64,000 bases of DNA from Otatea glauca (Eukaryota; Streptophyta; Magnoliopsida; Poales; Poaceae): NCBI GenBank assembly GCA_036346275.1, contig CM070719.1, positions 27,422,093 through 27,486,092 on the forward strand, read 5' to 3'. The first letter of the stretch is position 1; every line of letters starts with the position of its first letter. The notes under the pieces were generated by a model, which worked only from the letters and a program-made list of their open reading frames with translations, did no database searches and was not told where the DNA came from. Shown in pieces: positions 10,210 to 21,342 of this stretch. Both the position numbers and the translations under genes were made by a program.

Positions 10210-10512
10210 CACGGACATCGATGTCTGTAGCCATGATTATGGCGAATGAAGAAAAACTTCGCAGATGATATAGAAGCGTAAATTAATGCATATTTTCTGA
10301 TTACATTTAATGCATTTCTTTTAGATTATGGTTGTTAGCATTTTCTTTGAATAAAGGATTGTAAGCTCTAGAAGAGCATACTTCTTTCATGAATAAATAC
10401 GCAATTTATTCTTTATTCGAGATTCTTCAATTTTGCAAGTAATATTTGGATTGTTTTGCCTCTATCTGATTAGAATTATATTTCTTTTATCTAGAAATCG
10501 TGTAGCGCCCAA

Positions 10513-13500
10513 ATGGAAGAGATATGCATTGTTGATAGTGGCACAACAAATACCATCTTAAGAGAGTCTAAGTATTTCCAGTCGATCACGAAGAACATTT
10601 GGAAAGATTACTACGATCGCAGAAGCGACTCATATGTAATCGGCTCAGGAAAAACCACTATTATATTGCCTATGGGTACAACTTTGGTAATTGAAGAAGC
10701 CCTTTTGTACCCTGAATCAACACGTACTCTCTTAAGCTTTAAAGACATCCGCGCCAATGGTTTTCACGTAGAAACCAATGAAGAAAATGGCAAAGAATAC
10801 TTGTGCATTGTGAAGCACGCGGTATGTGGAAAAATGGTATTAGAAAAATGTCCCTCATATGAATCTGGGTTGTACTACACGAATATTCATGCACCCGAAG
10901 TGTATACTTCCTTGAAGACTGTTTTTAGAAGCTCTGAATTATTTTCTTTATGGCATGGTAGATTAGGTCATCCTGGTCTTAGAATGATGAGAAATATAGT
11001 GAACAACTCAAAGGTTCATGGCATAAATGTTAAAAATTTCCCGAATCATGAAGATTTTGTGTACCCTGCATGTGCCACCGGGAAATTAATAACTAGACCC
11101 TCTGTCATGAAAGTGCAAAGTGAAATCCCTGCATTCCTGGAACGCATCCAGGGGGATATTTGCGGTCGATTCAGCCTGTCGGGGCCGTTTCGATACTTTA
11201 TGGTGCTCATCGATGCTTTCTCGAAATGGTCGCATGTATGCTTGTTGTCAACAAGAAACCATGCTTTTGCAAAGTCGATCTCGCAGATCATAAGAATTAA
11301 GAATGCTTTCACGATCATCGCGTGAAGTCCATTAGAATGGACAATGCGGAGAATTTACTTCAAAGGCATTTGATGATTATTGCACAATAGAACGGGGATA
11401 GCGATTGAGCACCGCGTCGCGCGTTCATACGCGAAGCGGACTAGCGAAGCACTAATAAAGAGGATTAAGTTCATTGCCGGACCGCTTTTGCGAGTTGTAA
11501 CTTGCCCAACACTTGTTGGGGACACGCGATCTGCGCGGCAGCTCTTATCAATTTTAGACCGTCGGCCTACAACATCCATTCTCCTATGCGGCTTGTGCGG
11601 GATCATCCCAAGATCTCCCATCTTAGAAAATTTGGGTGTATGGTATATGTACCTATACCACCCCCTCGTGGATCGCAATGGGCCCTCTCCGCAAGTGCAG
11701 GATATCGTTGGTTATGAGAGTGCATCCATAATCGGTATTTGGAACCCATGATGGAGACTTGCATACAGCCCGATTCGCTGATTGCATCTTTGACGAGGAT
11801 CGTTTCCCGTCATTAGGGGGAGGAAATCAACCTTTGGATGAAAAATGCCGGGAAATCATATGGCATTCCACTGGGATCCCCGCACATGACCCCCGCACTA
11901 ATGAAGCAAATCAAGAAGTCCAGAAGATAATTGATTTGCAGAATTTAGCAAATGAAGCGCTGATCATTTTGTGATCCGAAGGCGTGGTTAAGTCGCATGT
12001 ACCCGCAAGGAATGCACCAGAGAGGGTGGAAATACCAAAGAAAATAGAAGGTATCCCTCAACCTGTTCAGAGGCCTCAAAGAAAAAGAGCAGGCAATCTG
12101 GCTCCTCAAACCCAAAGTACCCGGAGGCGTCGAGAAAAGCTGGCGAGAGGACTTACCACAACCAATCACGAAAATGCCCCAAGGAAAGAAGGGAGCAGGT
12201 TGAGACTGCACTGGAAAGAAGCCAACGGAAAAGGCAATTCGGACTTGAATCTTCCTGCGAGAAGCCACGGAAATAATGTGTGCGCACACATAGGCGATGA
12301 AAGCTAAAGGAACTTGCTCCTGCGATAGGGAAAAGCAGCGAAGAGCAAGTAGAAGTGCATGAAGCACCCCATGAAGAAATGGCCATAAACTTTGTAATAA
12401 CAGGAGAATCCCTGAATAGAGCAACAGCCAACGTTGATGCATACTTTGCAAAGAAGATTGCCTCGATCATTGATCATGATCGAGCACGCATCTCTCGCGA
12501 GTGCAAGAAAAGGCTAGATTGGGAAGAATGGAAAAAGGCAATCACTGCAGAGTTAGTCTCTCTGAACAAGAGAGAGGTGTTTGGGCCCGTATGCCGCACA
12601 CCTCCCCATATAAACCCCGTAGGTCACAAATGGGTCTTTGTTCGGAAGAGAAATGAAAACAACGAAGTTGTAAGGTACAAAGCAAGGCTTGTAGCTCAAG
12701 GTTTCACTCAACGTCCTGGAGTTGATTATGAAGAAACCTATTCTCCGGTCATGGGAGGAATTACCTTTAGATATTTGATCTCAATGGCAGTCAACTTGAA
12801 GTTGAGAATGAAGCTAATGGATGTTGTCACAGCATACCTATATGGAAACTTGGATTCGGAGATATACATGAAAGTCTGGAAGGAATTCCTATCCGAACCA
12901 AGATGGAGCAAATAGAAACACATGCAGTGTGAAATTGGAGAAATCTTTGTATGGATCAAGCGATCGGGAAGAATGTGGTACAATCGCTGAGTGACTTTCT
13001 CTGCAAGAAAGGCTACACAAATAGCGAAGATTGTCCATGTGTGTTTATCTGACGATCCCGAATGGATTACGTATAATCTCCGTCTATGTAGATGACTTGA
13101 ACATCATTGGGACGGATGAAGAAATTGAAGAGGCATGCTCATACTTGAAGTCTGAGTTTGAAATGATGGATTTGGGTAAAACCAAATTTTGTTTAGGCTT
13201 GAAGCTTGAACATGTCCAAGGAGGAATCTTGGTACATCAATCAACCTACACACAGAAAGTGTTGGAAAGATTTGGATTTGAAAAAGCATATCCTGCGAAG
13301 ACTCCAATGGTGGAAGGTCACTCCAAGCAGACCTAGACCCATCTGGACCTAGAGAAGAGGGGAGGAAGTCACGGGAGCGGAATTTCCATATCGAGTGCAA
13401 TTGGAGCGCTCATGTACCTTGCGAATAGCACTAGACCGGACATTGCGTTATTTGTGAATTTGCTAGCTAGATGCAGCGAGAACCCACCAAAAGGCATTGG

Positions 13501-14110
13501 AAAGGGATCAAGGACATCTTCCGTTACCTCCAAGGAAGCAAAGACCTCGATGCATTCTTGAACAAAATAATGAATTGAATTTGGTTGGCTATGCGATCTT
13601 TGGGTATTTATCGGACCCGCATCTTGGCAAGTCCCAAAGCGCTATGTTTTCCTATGTGGAGGAATAGCAATTTCTTGGAAGTCGTCTAAGCAGACTCTTG
13701 TCTCGACGTGGACAAACCACTCGGAAATCATCGCTTTGTATGAAGCATCTCGTGAATGTGCATGGCTCAGAAGAATGGTTCACCACATCCAGAAGTCATG
13801 TGGTTTGAACATTGAGCAAACCCCCACAATAATTTATGAAGATAATGCAGCTTGTGTTGCCCAAGCACAGATGGGTTATGTGAAGAGCAATCTCACGAAG
13901 CATATCAACCCCAAGTTCTTCTATGCTCACGAATTGCATAAGATGAACGAGATCAAAATATTGCATACTAAGTCATGTGAAAATCTTGCAGATTTGTTCA
14001 CTAAATCACTCCCAACATCTACCTTTGAAAGGTGCGTGAAAGGAATTGGGATGATGAGACTTAGAGAAGTGCAGATTTCAGGGGGAGATATGTCACATAC
14101 TCCCACATGA
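10513..14110 (+). pseudogene. Copia pol (protease, integrase, RT, RNase H), multiply broken
   Basis: Domains in order: protease with VDSGTT near 10531; GAG-pre-integrase (LWHGRLGHPG near 10950); start of the integrase core (DICG...YFMVLIDAFSKW near 11150-11230) ending at TGA 11323-11325; frameshifted integrase remains to about 11980; reverse transcriptase from about 12480 (HKWVFVRKRNE, YKARLVAQGF) to a stop at 12913-12915; RT palm motif YVDD at 13085-13096; frame breaks near 13340-13730; RNase H (YEDNAACVAQAQ, ADLFTKSLP) to 14110. It is in a different frame from gag and separated from it by about 300 AT-rich bases. The catalytic motifs DSG and YVDD survive although the reading frame is broken in at least five places. 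Confidence 0.88.
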
Positions 14111-14356
14111 ATCTCGAAGATGAATTATGAATACCCAACATGAATCTCGAAGATTAGCAATTGAAGTTGGGAGAATTGTACTCTTTTTCCTTAGCAAGTT
14201 TTTCATGAAGTTTTCTTGCATAAGGTTTTGACGAGGCAATTCGTGCAACATAGTAAGCGTATGCTATGTACTCTTTCTCCAAGTATTTTTCCCACTGGGT
14301 TTTTCTGGAGTTTTAATGAGGCATATGCATCTCGCGGCAAAGGGCCCAAGGAGGAG

Positions 14357-14584
14357 TGTTAAGAAACCCTAATAGCCCATGTGAAGGCCCATGTGGTCCC
14401 TTAGCCAAAACCCTGGATGAGCGCTATAAAAGGAGGAGGGGTCCCCCCTAATGTACATGCATTCATTAGCAATAAAAGAATTCCCGCTGTTGCTCTCCCT
14501 AAACACGTGTCTCTCTCTCTTTCTGTTCTCCACTTTAGATCTGTTCGGGAACCCCGGACTATTCGATAGCGAGGTTCCTTAACA
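14357..14584 (+). repeat. 3' LTR of the Copia element
   Basis: 228 bp, matching the 5' LTR by eye, preceded by a short purine run (CAAGGAGGAG, 14347-14356) that is the likely polypurine tract. A second purine run, CAGGGGGAGA, lies near 14080. Confidence 0.95.
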
Positions 14585-14953
14585 AACATTATCTCTGCAA
14601 GTTATTGAGCCTTAGGTGCTCCTAGCTACTGACAGATCGAAACTCCTTAATATAATTGACCCGGTGATTAGGGATACAGTGGATCCAAAATACTTATACC
14701 GAGTTATTTGGCTGGGATTTTGGACTTCCCGAATAAGACCGCAGCGAAGGACAGTATGGCATGTAAATACCCTCTCTAGTTCGGATCATGGTGCTGTCAT
14801 GCCGGATGTGTCTTCACAAATTCCATAATGGTGAATTGAGTTGAGGAAGGGCCTCGTTAGTCATCTAGTTCTTTTGACGTATATGGAAGGAGCGCACCAC
14901 ACAGATTTCCCAAAACAAGCACAACTCCTTACAAGAGATTGTTAGTATCATCC
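14585..14953. other. intergenic sequence, nothing recognised
   Basis: This is the continuation of the Copia target site (which is 7299-7551 on the other side). Only short chance ORFs are present. Confidence 0.5.
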
Positions 14954-15199
14954 GAAGGTTCTAAAATTCAGCGAAATTTATGAAATCTCGGCCGGAGGCG
15001 GGATCCAAAATCCCGGTAGAGTAAAAAAAATTAAATTGCTACAGTAATATTGGGAATGTCAACGAGATTTCGTCAAATCTCGCCGAAATATCAGGGTTTT
15101 TTTACCGGTTTTTGACTTTTTTTACCGGATTTGGTCCAATAATCCTTAAGAAAGTCATCTTCCATGAAAATTTGTTGAAAAACCGAATTTGTGAGAGAT

Positions 15200-16230
15200 T
15201 TTATAATTTTGGCAGAAACACTGTCAGATTTTTATAAAATTATACAAGCTTGATCATGATCCATTTATGGCATTGTGTTTAGAAATTGTAGGATCATACA
15301 GAAAAATTTCAAAAGAATTGAACTTCATTTGTTATCTTTAGAAATCAAAAACATAATGAACATAAAATTTTATAAATTTCCTCGAGTGTAATCAAGATCC
15401 AAAATTTTTATGAAAGATTAAGAATTGCCTCAGTACCGTTCTATTAAATTCTAAAAAAATTTAATTTTTTTATTTTCTCAATAAAAACAATGTAAGTCTT
15501 GAAATTTATTACTTATATTTCAAAAATAAAAAACCGAAAGAACATAAATAGTACAGTGCCTTGTAAGAATTGTATAAATTCATTGGAGTGTGGTAATGAT
15601 CCAAAATTTTTATGAGAGCTTAATAATTTACATATAACCCTTATGTAAAAGTTTGAAAAACTCTAATCCTTTTTTCATTGCTCAAGCAAATCTATGTATT
15701 GGTCATGAGGCTTTTATCAGGACATAGCACTTTCAGAATTTTCGAAAATTATTGAAGCTTGATCATCATCTGAAAATTTTATGGAAATATTTATGATGCA
15801 TTAGGAACATACACAAAATTAAATATTTTCTAACTTGGTTTTAACCATTTTTCATTCGGCTGAAGTTTGTCGGTAGGGCTTTTATCAGGACATTAGCACT
15901 TTCAGAATTGTTTTAAATTCATGAAGCTTTATAATCATATGAAATTTTATAGAAATATTATTTATGCATGAGGACCATCCATAAATAATTTCAAAATTTT
16001 ATAACATGGATTGTTCCATTTTTCATTCGGTTCAAATTTGTTGATCAGCCTTTTATTAGGACAGTATAACTTTCAGAAATTTTAAACATTTCTAAAGCCT
16101 GATAATTATCTGAAATTTTAATGGGAACATTAATGATATGTAAGGACCATCCACAAAAAAATTCAAAAATTTTTACATCATTTGTACCATTTTTCATTCG
16201 GTTGAAATATTCCGAGATTTCGGCATTTTT
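15200..16230. repeat. degenerate ~170-bp tandem units
   Basis: Three copies are clear from about 15716, 15886 and 16056, each running from (A)TCAGGACA...CTTTCAG through a GAAGCTTGATAATCATCTGAAATTTTAT-like block to CCATTTTTCATTCGG. Weaker copies can be followed back to about 15230 (TGATCCAAAATTTTTATG blocks). Confidence 0.7.
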
Positions 16231-16235
16231 CGAAC

Positions 16236-16283
16236 GAAATTTCAGAAATTTCGCCGAAATTTCAGAAATTTCGCCGAAATTTC
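16236..16283. repeat. 20-bp tandem repeat
   Basis: GAAATTTCAGAAATTTCGCC repeats head to tail at 16236 and 16256, with a partial copy from 16276. It lies inside the TIR element near its right end. Confidence 0.9.
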
Positions 16284-16849
16284 AAAAATCCTGGTTCAAA
16301 AAATTCTGGATTTGAATTTTGTTTGTATTCATCCAAAATTTATCTGAAATTCTGTTATCTTGGCGAAATTTCAAATTCTAGCCGCCTCCAAGATGTCAAC
16401 TGGAAACGAGATTTTAAACCTTGCATCCTACAAGGAGTTCGTATCTTGGGCACCATAGTTTGTGTTTTGGTGGTTGTTTAACTTCATATTTTCCTTGCTA
16501 TTGACTTGCCGTGCCGGGCCAGCTCAGCACGAGTCCATCGTGTCTAGTGCCTAAATCGTGCCGTGCCAGCCCAGCTCGCCTTCGGTGAGCCTAGGCACGG
16601 CCCATTTGCACTTCATGCCAGCCCGGCCTAGTCCATGTGTACTATTGCGACGAGAGGAAAAAAGCTAGAGACACACAGAGCTGAGGCAATGGACATAAAT
16701 ATTGGGGGAAATAGAAGTAAATTTTATTCATTCTTGAACATGTATAAAGTTATTACCTTGTTAAAAACTTTACACTCCGATGTGGGGTATCCCGATAAGG
16801 AAAAGAGTACAGTAACTACGTGTATATATATATACTACTCGAGGCTGAT

Positions 16850-19135
16850 ATAGTCAAGATCGGCTAACACGTCCGTGATCTCCGAATTCTTGGTCTGATG
16901 TTGTGTCATGTCATCTGCACGCTCCTAGTCTTTGTGGCATGTAATTGCCTCAACCATCTCAGGCGTGAGGGACAACCTCCTCAACTCAAGTATCATCTCC
17001 ACCAAACTGAAAGTGGCGTCCCACGAGACAGTGGACACCGAAATCACAAGTACTTCCTATGCAAAATGCGATAGTACAGGGTAAATACGTTGATTATTCT
17101 TCGACCACAAGAGTGAGCTGAGTCGATTGTCCTCATCCATGCCAAGCTTGGTCTCCACGAAAAGCGTGTCGAGGTAGTGGTTGATCTCTACTTGTGAATT
17201 CCATTACGACCTGCTCGATGCTTCGAAAGACGAACTAGATGCCTTACCTTTTAGTTTCTTCCATAAATTTGAAGCGGTCGGCCTGCCTCGTGCTCATTGC
17301 GTAATTGAAGTAGATCTTCTTGCTTCACTTCTGCTGCCAAACTTTTCATAATATTTGTCGAAAACCCTGAAAAACTCATTATAAACATGAGTATAGACCT
17401 CAGAAAAATCAAGATCGAATGCTTCACCTATTCCTTTTTAGGTGCCCTGCAAATCAGATAATTTTTGCAAGTATCCAAAATAGTAGCAAAACAATAGAGA
17501 TGTAGAATAGCTTGAAAATATTTTAAAAAAAATCTCCATTGGTTCGATAATGGGTTGTAAAATATAATTATCTTTGTTTTCTTTGAAACTATTAGCAATA
17601 GTCCAAAGCCACTCGATTTCTAAGCAAGAGCTGGGTAGTATACACCGGATAATATGTTGGTTGTATTGTAGAAAATTTATAAAAATTGACGAAAATAACG
17701 GGCAATTTCCCAATCCACATCAGAAACTAACGGCTTACCATTATTGCAATTGACGAAGATGATGATAATGTGCTCGTAATTCTTGCACCGCTCTAAGCAT
17801 AGTATACATAGAGTTCTATCCAACCTTCATATCAAGGTTGAATCTTCTTGGTGGCTTATTGTTGGCCCTACAGTACTCCACGAACTTGGCGTACTTTACA
17901 GTCGAATCTATAACAAATTTGATTGTATCGTGTATGTTGTTCAAACTTGGTTTCATTACATGCAAACCTGCCTGCACAATGAGATTAATAATGTGGCATT
18001 TGCATCTCTGGTGGAGTATGAAACCTCCAACATAAGTCTCTAAGTGCGGTGAGAGATGCTCTATGGCCATCGTGTTAGCTGATGAATTATCAAGACTGAT
18101 AGAAATAATTCTATTTTCTATTTTAAAGTTAGTAATAACGTCAAGTACACATGCAGTAATAGCTTCTCTGGTGTGTGCTTCATCAATTAGCCTAAACTCT
18201 ATGACCCTTTTGTTAAGGACGTAGTCGTCGTCTAAGTAATGTGCGACAATACTAAGATATCCTGCTCTTTGATGAGATGAATTTCATATATCTGAGGTCA
18301 AGGCAAAGGAATAACTAACTCTTGTGAAGGCCACTTTCAACATTGCTAGTTTATTTATGTACAATACGTATATGTCATGTGCAGTTGTTTTTCTACTAAC
18401 ATGTTGGTATTGTGGGCAAAAACCACATTGCATCATCCTTTCAAAACTAGAGCTCCCACCCATTCTAAGTGGAAGATCATCCGTAACTATGCAACATGTA
18501 GTTTTGTTTCTAGCTATCTCGGCATTGTATACCCATGTACTTACCGAACTGTCGATATTGAAGTTGAGCTGTGTCTGAACGCCCTCGCCTGGCCTTCGTC
18601 CGACCAATATCTTCTTCAAGCATGTCTCCGCGTGTCGCTTGAGATGACATGTTCCTCCACATGCGTGTGTAGATAATTTAGCTTGACAATATTTACAAAT
18701 AGCATACACTACTTCAAGCCCGTCCACAATTTTGACGGTTCTATCCATATGTTGCCAGCACCATGCCCATCGACTGCCAGATATGAACTCCCGTCCCGAA
18801 TGCATCGATGTAGCGGCATCGAAACTCGGGTCGAATACCGATGCCTATCCCGGATGCACTGATGTAGGGGCATCATAGCTCGGTGTGGATACCAACACCC
18901 GCCCCTCGGGAATGTAAGAGTCATCCTTGATGTCATGAGTACTGTCCAAACGATGGTCATCCATGCCATAGTATCCCATGCTGGGGGAGAGTTGGTACGG
19001 ATCAATCTCTTGATCCTGACGAGGGGTACTTGGAAAGCGAGGGCGTGCTCTCTTGCTTTTGCTCTTGCCAAATATTTTGTTTCGTGGCAAGAGAGCAAAA
19101 AGAGAGAGCAAACTCGGGGCAAGCAGAGAGAACAA
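16850..19135 (-). pseudogene. hAT-family transposase with BED zinc finger, decayed
   Basis: The minus-strand reading begins near 19135 with a low-complexity N-terminus. A BED-type zinc finger follows at about 18740-18620 (CKYCQAKLSTH...HLKRHAETC), then the DNA-binding and catalytic-core regions (HQRCKCHIINLIVQAGL near 18000). The C-terminal hAT dimerisation region at about 17190-16900 includes PVLSHFA, SVSTVSWDATFSLVEM and LSLTPEMVEAITCHKD. Stops include TAG at 17057-17059 and 16925-16927 (the latter probably a former Trp), and TAG after NLDMKVG near 17810. The enzyme would cut and paste hAT elements as a dimer. A TATA box lies upstream at 19221-19230. The section 17200-17800 is the most degraded. 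Confidence 0.75.
18795..18902 (-). repeat. 54-bp in-frame duplication in the hAT N-terminus
   Basis: The blocks starting CCCGAATGCATCGATGTAG (18795) and CCCGGATGCACTGATGTAG (18849) are 54 bp apart, a multiple of three. On the minus strand they give two copies of an SMPLHRCIRDG-like peptide. Confidence 0.8.
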
Positions 19136-19220
19136 ACTCAGGAGAGAAGAAAGAGAGAGTAAGAAGAGAGCGAATTAAGGGCAAACATTTCGGGTACTGA
19201 AGAAGTGAAAACCCGAGGGG

Positions 19221-19230
19221 GGTTTTATAG
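19221..19230 (-). promoter_or_regulatory. TATA box of the hAT transposase gene
   Basis: The minus strand reads CTATAAAACC, about 90 bases before the first ATG of the reading frame. Confidence 0.45.
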
Positions 19231-19642
19231 TGAGCAAACTCATCAGCCGAACGTTGGAATTGGACGAACTTGAAATCATCTTTATTTCTTTCATGCGTCT
19301 CATCACTGTCAGTCTCTGTCGTTCACCGAACGTTTCTATCTCTTTCTTTGAGAATTCGTTGAACGTTGCTCAACCGAAGGCCTAATCTGCCCGTTGCTTG
19401 AATCTTTCCCCCCTTCTCTCTCCTTTTTCCGCTCTTTCTCCCTCTTTTCCCCCTCTCTCTCCCCGTTTTTCTCTCTTTTCGTGATCTCTCCCCCTCTTTT
19501 CCCCTCTCTCCCACCCAGGTGGTCAGGGCACGAGGCCCCGCCGCCTTGTTTGCCCCACGCCGCCTCTCCACTGTCCCCCACCCCTCGGTGTCCCTCCACT
19601 GTCCTGCACCTCGTCTGTCCCCCGCCCCCTCCCCCTTGTCTG

Positions 19643-21287
19643 TGAAGGACCATGTGGAGGTCCATCCATGTTTGTGATGAGTATTTGACTTTATTTGAGC
19701 AAGGTGTGCTCAAGTTTGAGTTTGATTTGGATTGATTTTCAAAATGAAGCAATTTGAGTTATCTCTGCTAGGAGTGGCAATACCGGCCGTATGGGCACGG
19801 TAGTGATGAGTTGGATGGTTTATTGCATATCATTATGGGTATTGCTATGTGATGTGTTTCCTTGTCTTTGATGGTTGCAGGGCGACGGTGCTAGGTCATG
19901 GTGAGGCGAAGGATGACCGGGACTAGGCGAGGAGCGTCGGAGGTCCAGACGGTTGGGAGATCGCCGGAAGATGATCGGAGACGGAGTCCGGGCAAGTCAA
20001 GAAGACAAGGAAAGGAGATGATGCTAGCTATATGCCGCGTGGATCAATGAGGGCCGTAGGATTGAGGTCTAGTTGATAGGTTAGCGGGTCTAGGTAGTAT
20101 GCTTTGAAAACCGTGCAAGAAAACCCGGTATGTGTGTGGGTTTTGGGTTAGCCCTTGCGTGGCTGTGTGTGTTGGGTTAATCCTAGCCCTTAGATGAGTG
20201 CTCTAGGGTTTAGGGACTCATCCAAGGTTGGAAGGTGGCCCAAGAGTAGTATAAATAGGGGTGGAGGGGTTGCCTCCTTCCCTTGAAGGTTTTGAGGTTT
20301 GTGAATGCTCCTTTGAGCTTTGCCCACATGAAAGTGAGGCTTTGTAACCTCTCCTTCCAGAAATGAAAGTTTTATCCATCCATCTCTGAATTTATTTTGC
20401 GCATTTACATTATGTCTTTACTTTACATAATTTAAATTCAGCATTTATTTTCCATAATTACATTCTCGCAATTTACTTTCACGCAATTTGGGTTTGCCTC
20501 CCCTCCTTCTAAATGCTGTTGATCTTTTATGTTTTGAGTGTGTTCATATGGTTTTACATCTCTTTTGCACTCTTGGATTGAGTAGAGAACATCTTTTCTT
20601 TCAAGTTCCAACTTTGTTCAGAACTTGTTCTTTGCGTAGCATTTAGTATTTGATTTTTATAAAAATATAGAAAAATCATTTTTAAGTGATTCTTCTTGGA
20701 GGAGGTGCGGGACTCTAATATCCACTTGCATAAAATTTTTAGAGTTCACTTGTTTCACCGGTTGGGCGCCATGAGGTGAAAACCGAGCCCCAAACTTTCT
20801 GCTCGAAGTTCTTGACTGACTGTGTTCTTCGATTTTTCCTGTTTTGTTCTGTAAGGATTTTTGAGGAGAAATTTGGTGGAGTTCTTCATGACTCTGATGC
20901 TCATAGGGAGAAAAATTCTCAAAATTTTGTGAGCTGCAGAAACCCACCAACCTCCTGTTCAAATTGAGGACAAGTTCTGCAAAAATTCTGCTTTTGCTTT
21001 TCTGAAAGTGACTTTTGTGATTTGAATTGATGTTCTTTCTAAAAGCAAGAGTTGGATTGATTCCTCTTTATCTTGGACACTAGACAGCCAGGATTGTGAC
21101 CCAAAAATCTCCACATATTTTATGGTACTTATCATTGCAAGCTTGGGGTACACATAGTTGTCTAGTTTTTCGGGTTTTTCACGATTTCCTTTGATCGATC
21201 TTGTCGAGGTTTTTGTTGGAGTATTTTGGGGGAAAATTTATTTGCGACCATTCATCCCCCCCCTCTATTCGCCATCTTGGTCCTTCA
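19643..21287 (+). repeat. 5' LTR of the Sirevirus-type element
   Basis: 1,645 bp, TG...CA, with a TATA box (TATAAATAG, 20250-20258). The end CTATTCGCCATCTTGGTCC is followed directly by the primer-binding site. Confidence 0.93.
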
Positions 21288-21289
21288 AT

Positions 21290-21301
21290 TGGTATCAGAG
21301 C
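21290..21301 (+). promoter_or_regulatory. primer-binding site (TGGTATCAGAGC)
   Basis: Matches the 3' end of plant initiator tRNA-Met, two bases after the LTR. This is the standard Copia primer site. Confidence 0.93.
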
Positions 21302-21342
21302 CGGTTTTGCTCTTCCATAGATCTTGACCGGTCTCAAGAGCC

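Larger units (their letters stand above)
7552..14584 (+). mobile_element. complete Ty1/copia insertion, Ale/Retrofit-like, coding region defective
   Basis: Two 228-bp LTRs (7552-7779 and 14357-14584), starting TGTTAAG and ending TTAACA, bound a 7,033-bp element. Both LTRs read the same at every base I compared. A perfect 5-bp target duplication AACAT flanks it (7547-7551 and 14585-14589). Internal order is leader, gag, protease, integrase, RT, RNase H, as in Ty1/copia. The gag and short LTRs fit the Ale/Retrofit group. Gag and pol both carry stops and frameshifts, so the copy could only have moved with proteins supplied in trans, or its ORFs decayed or were converted afterwards. It inserted into sequence that resumes at 14585. 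Confidence 0.92.
14954..16423. mobile_element. non-autonomous TIR DNA transposon, superfamily uncertain
   Basis: The left end GAAGGTTCTAAAAT and the inverted right end CAAGGTTTAAAATC match, and a second inverted block (GGAGGCGG left, CCGCCTCC right) lies ~45 bases inside each end. The direct repeat CATCC flanks the element (14949-14953 and 16424-16428). The interior is AT-rich, non-coding and full of degenerate repeats. The 5-bp flank repeat does not settle the superfamily; the repetitive AAATTTCG-type interior recalls some hAT MITEs. Confidence 0.5.
16480..19642 (-). mobile_element. hAT transposon remnant, 3' portion
   Basis: This part contains the minus-strand hAT transposase pseudogene and, at 16500-16640, GC-rich subterminal repeats (GTGCCGTGCCGGGCC-like). 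Very similar subterminal repeats occur at 29950-30180, beyond the inserted Sirevirus, so the two parts are read as one element. Exact termini and target duplication were not found. Confidence 0.65.

Noticed and set aside
16121..16315. 64-aa ORF with repeated SEISA/EISPKF pattern
   Set aside because: Translation of the 20-bp and AAATTTCG repeats of the TIR element.
19394..19645. plus ORF rich in Ser/Phe/Pro
   Set aside because: A CT-tract in the hAT 5' region; composition artefact.
20657..20962. 101-aa minus ORF, also present at 29031-29351
   Set aside because: Occurs in both LTRs of the Sirevirus; LTR sequence, no known protein, and no promoter on that strand.
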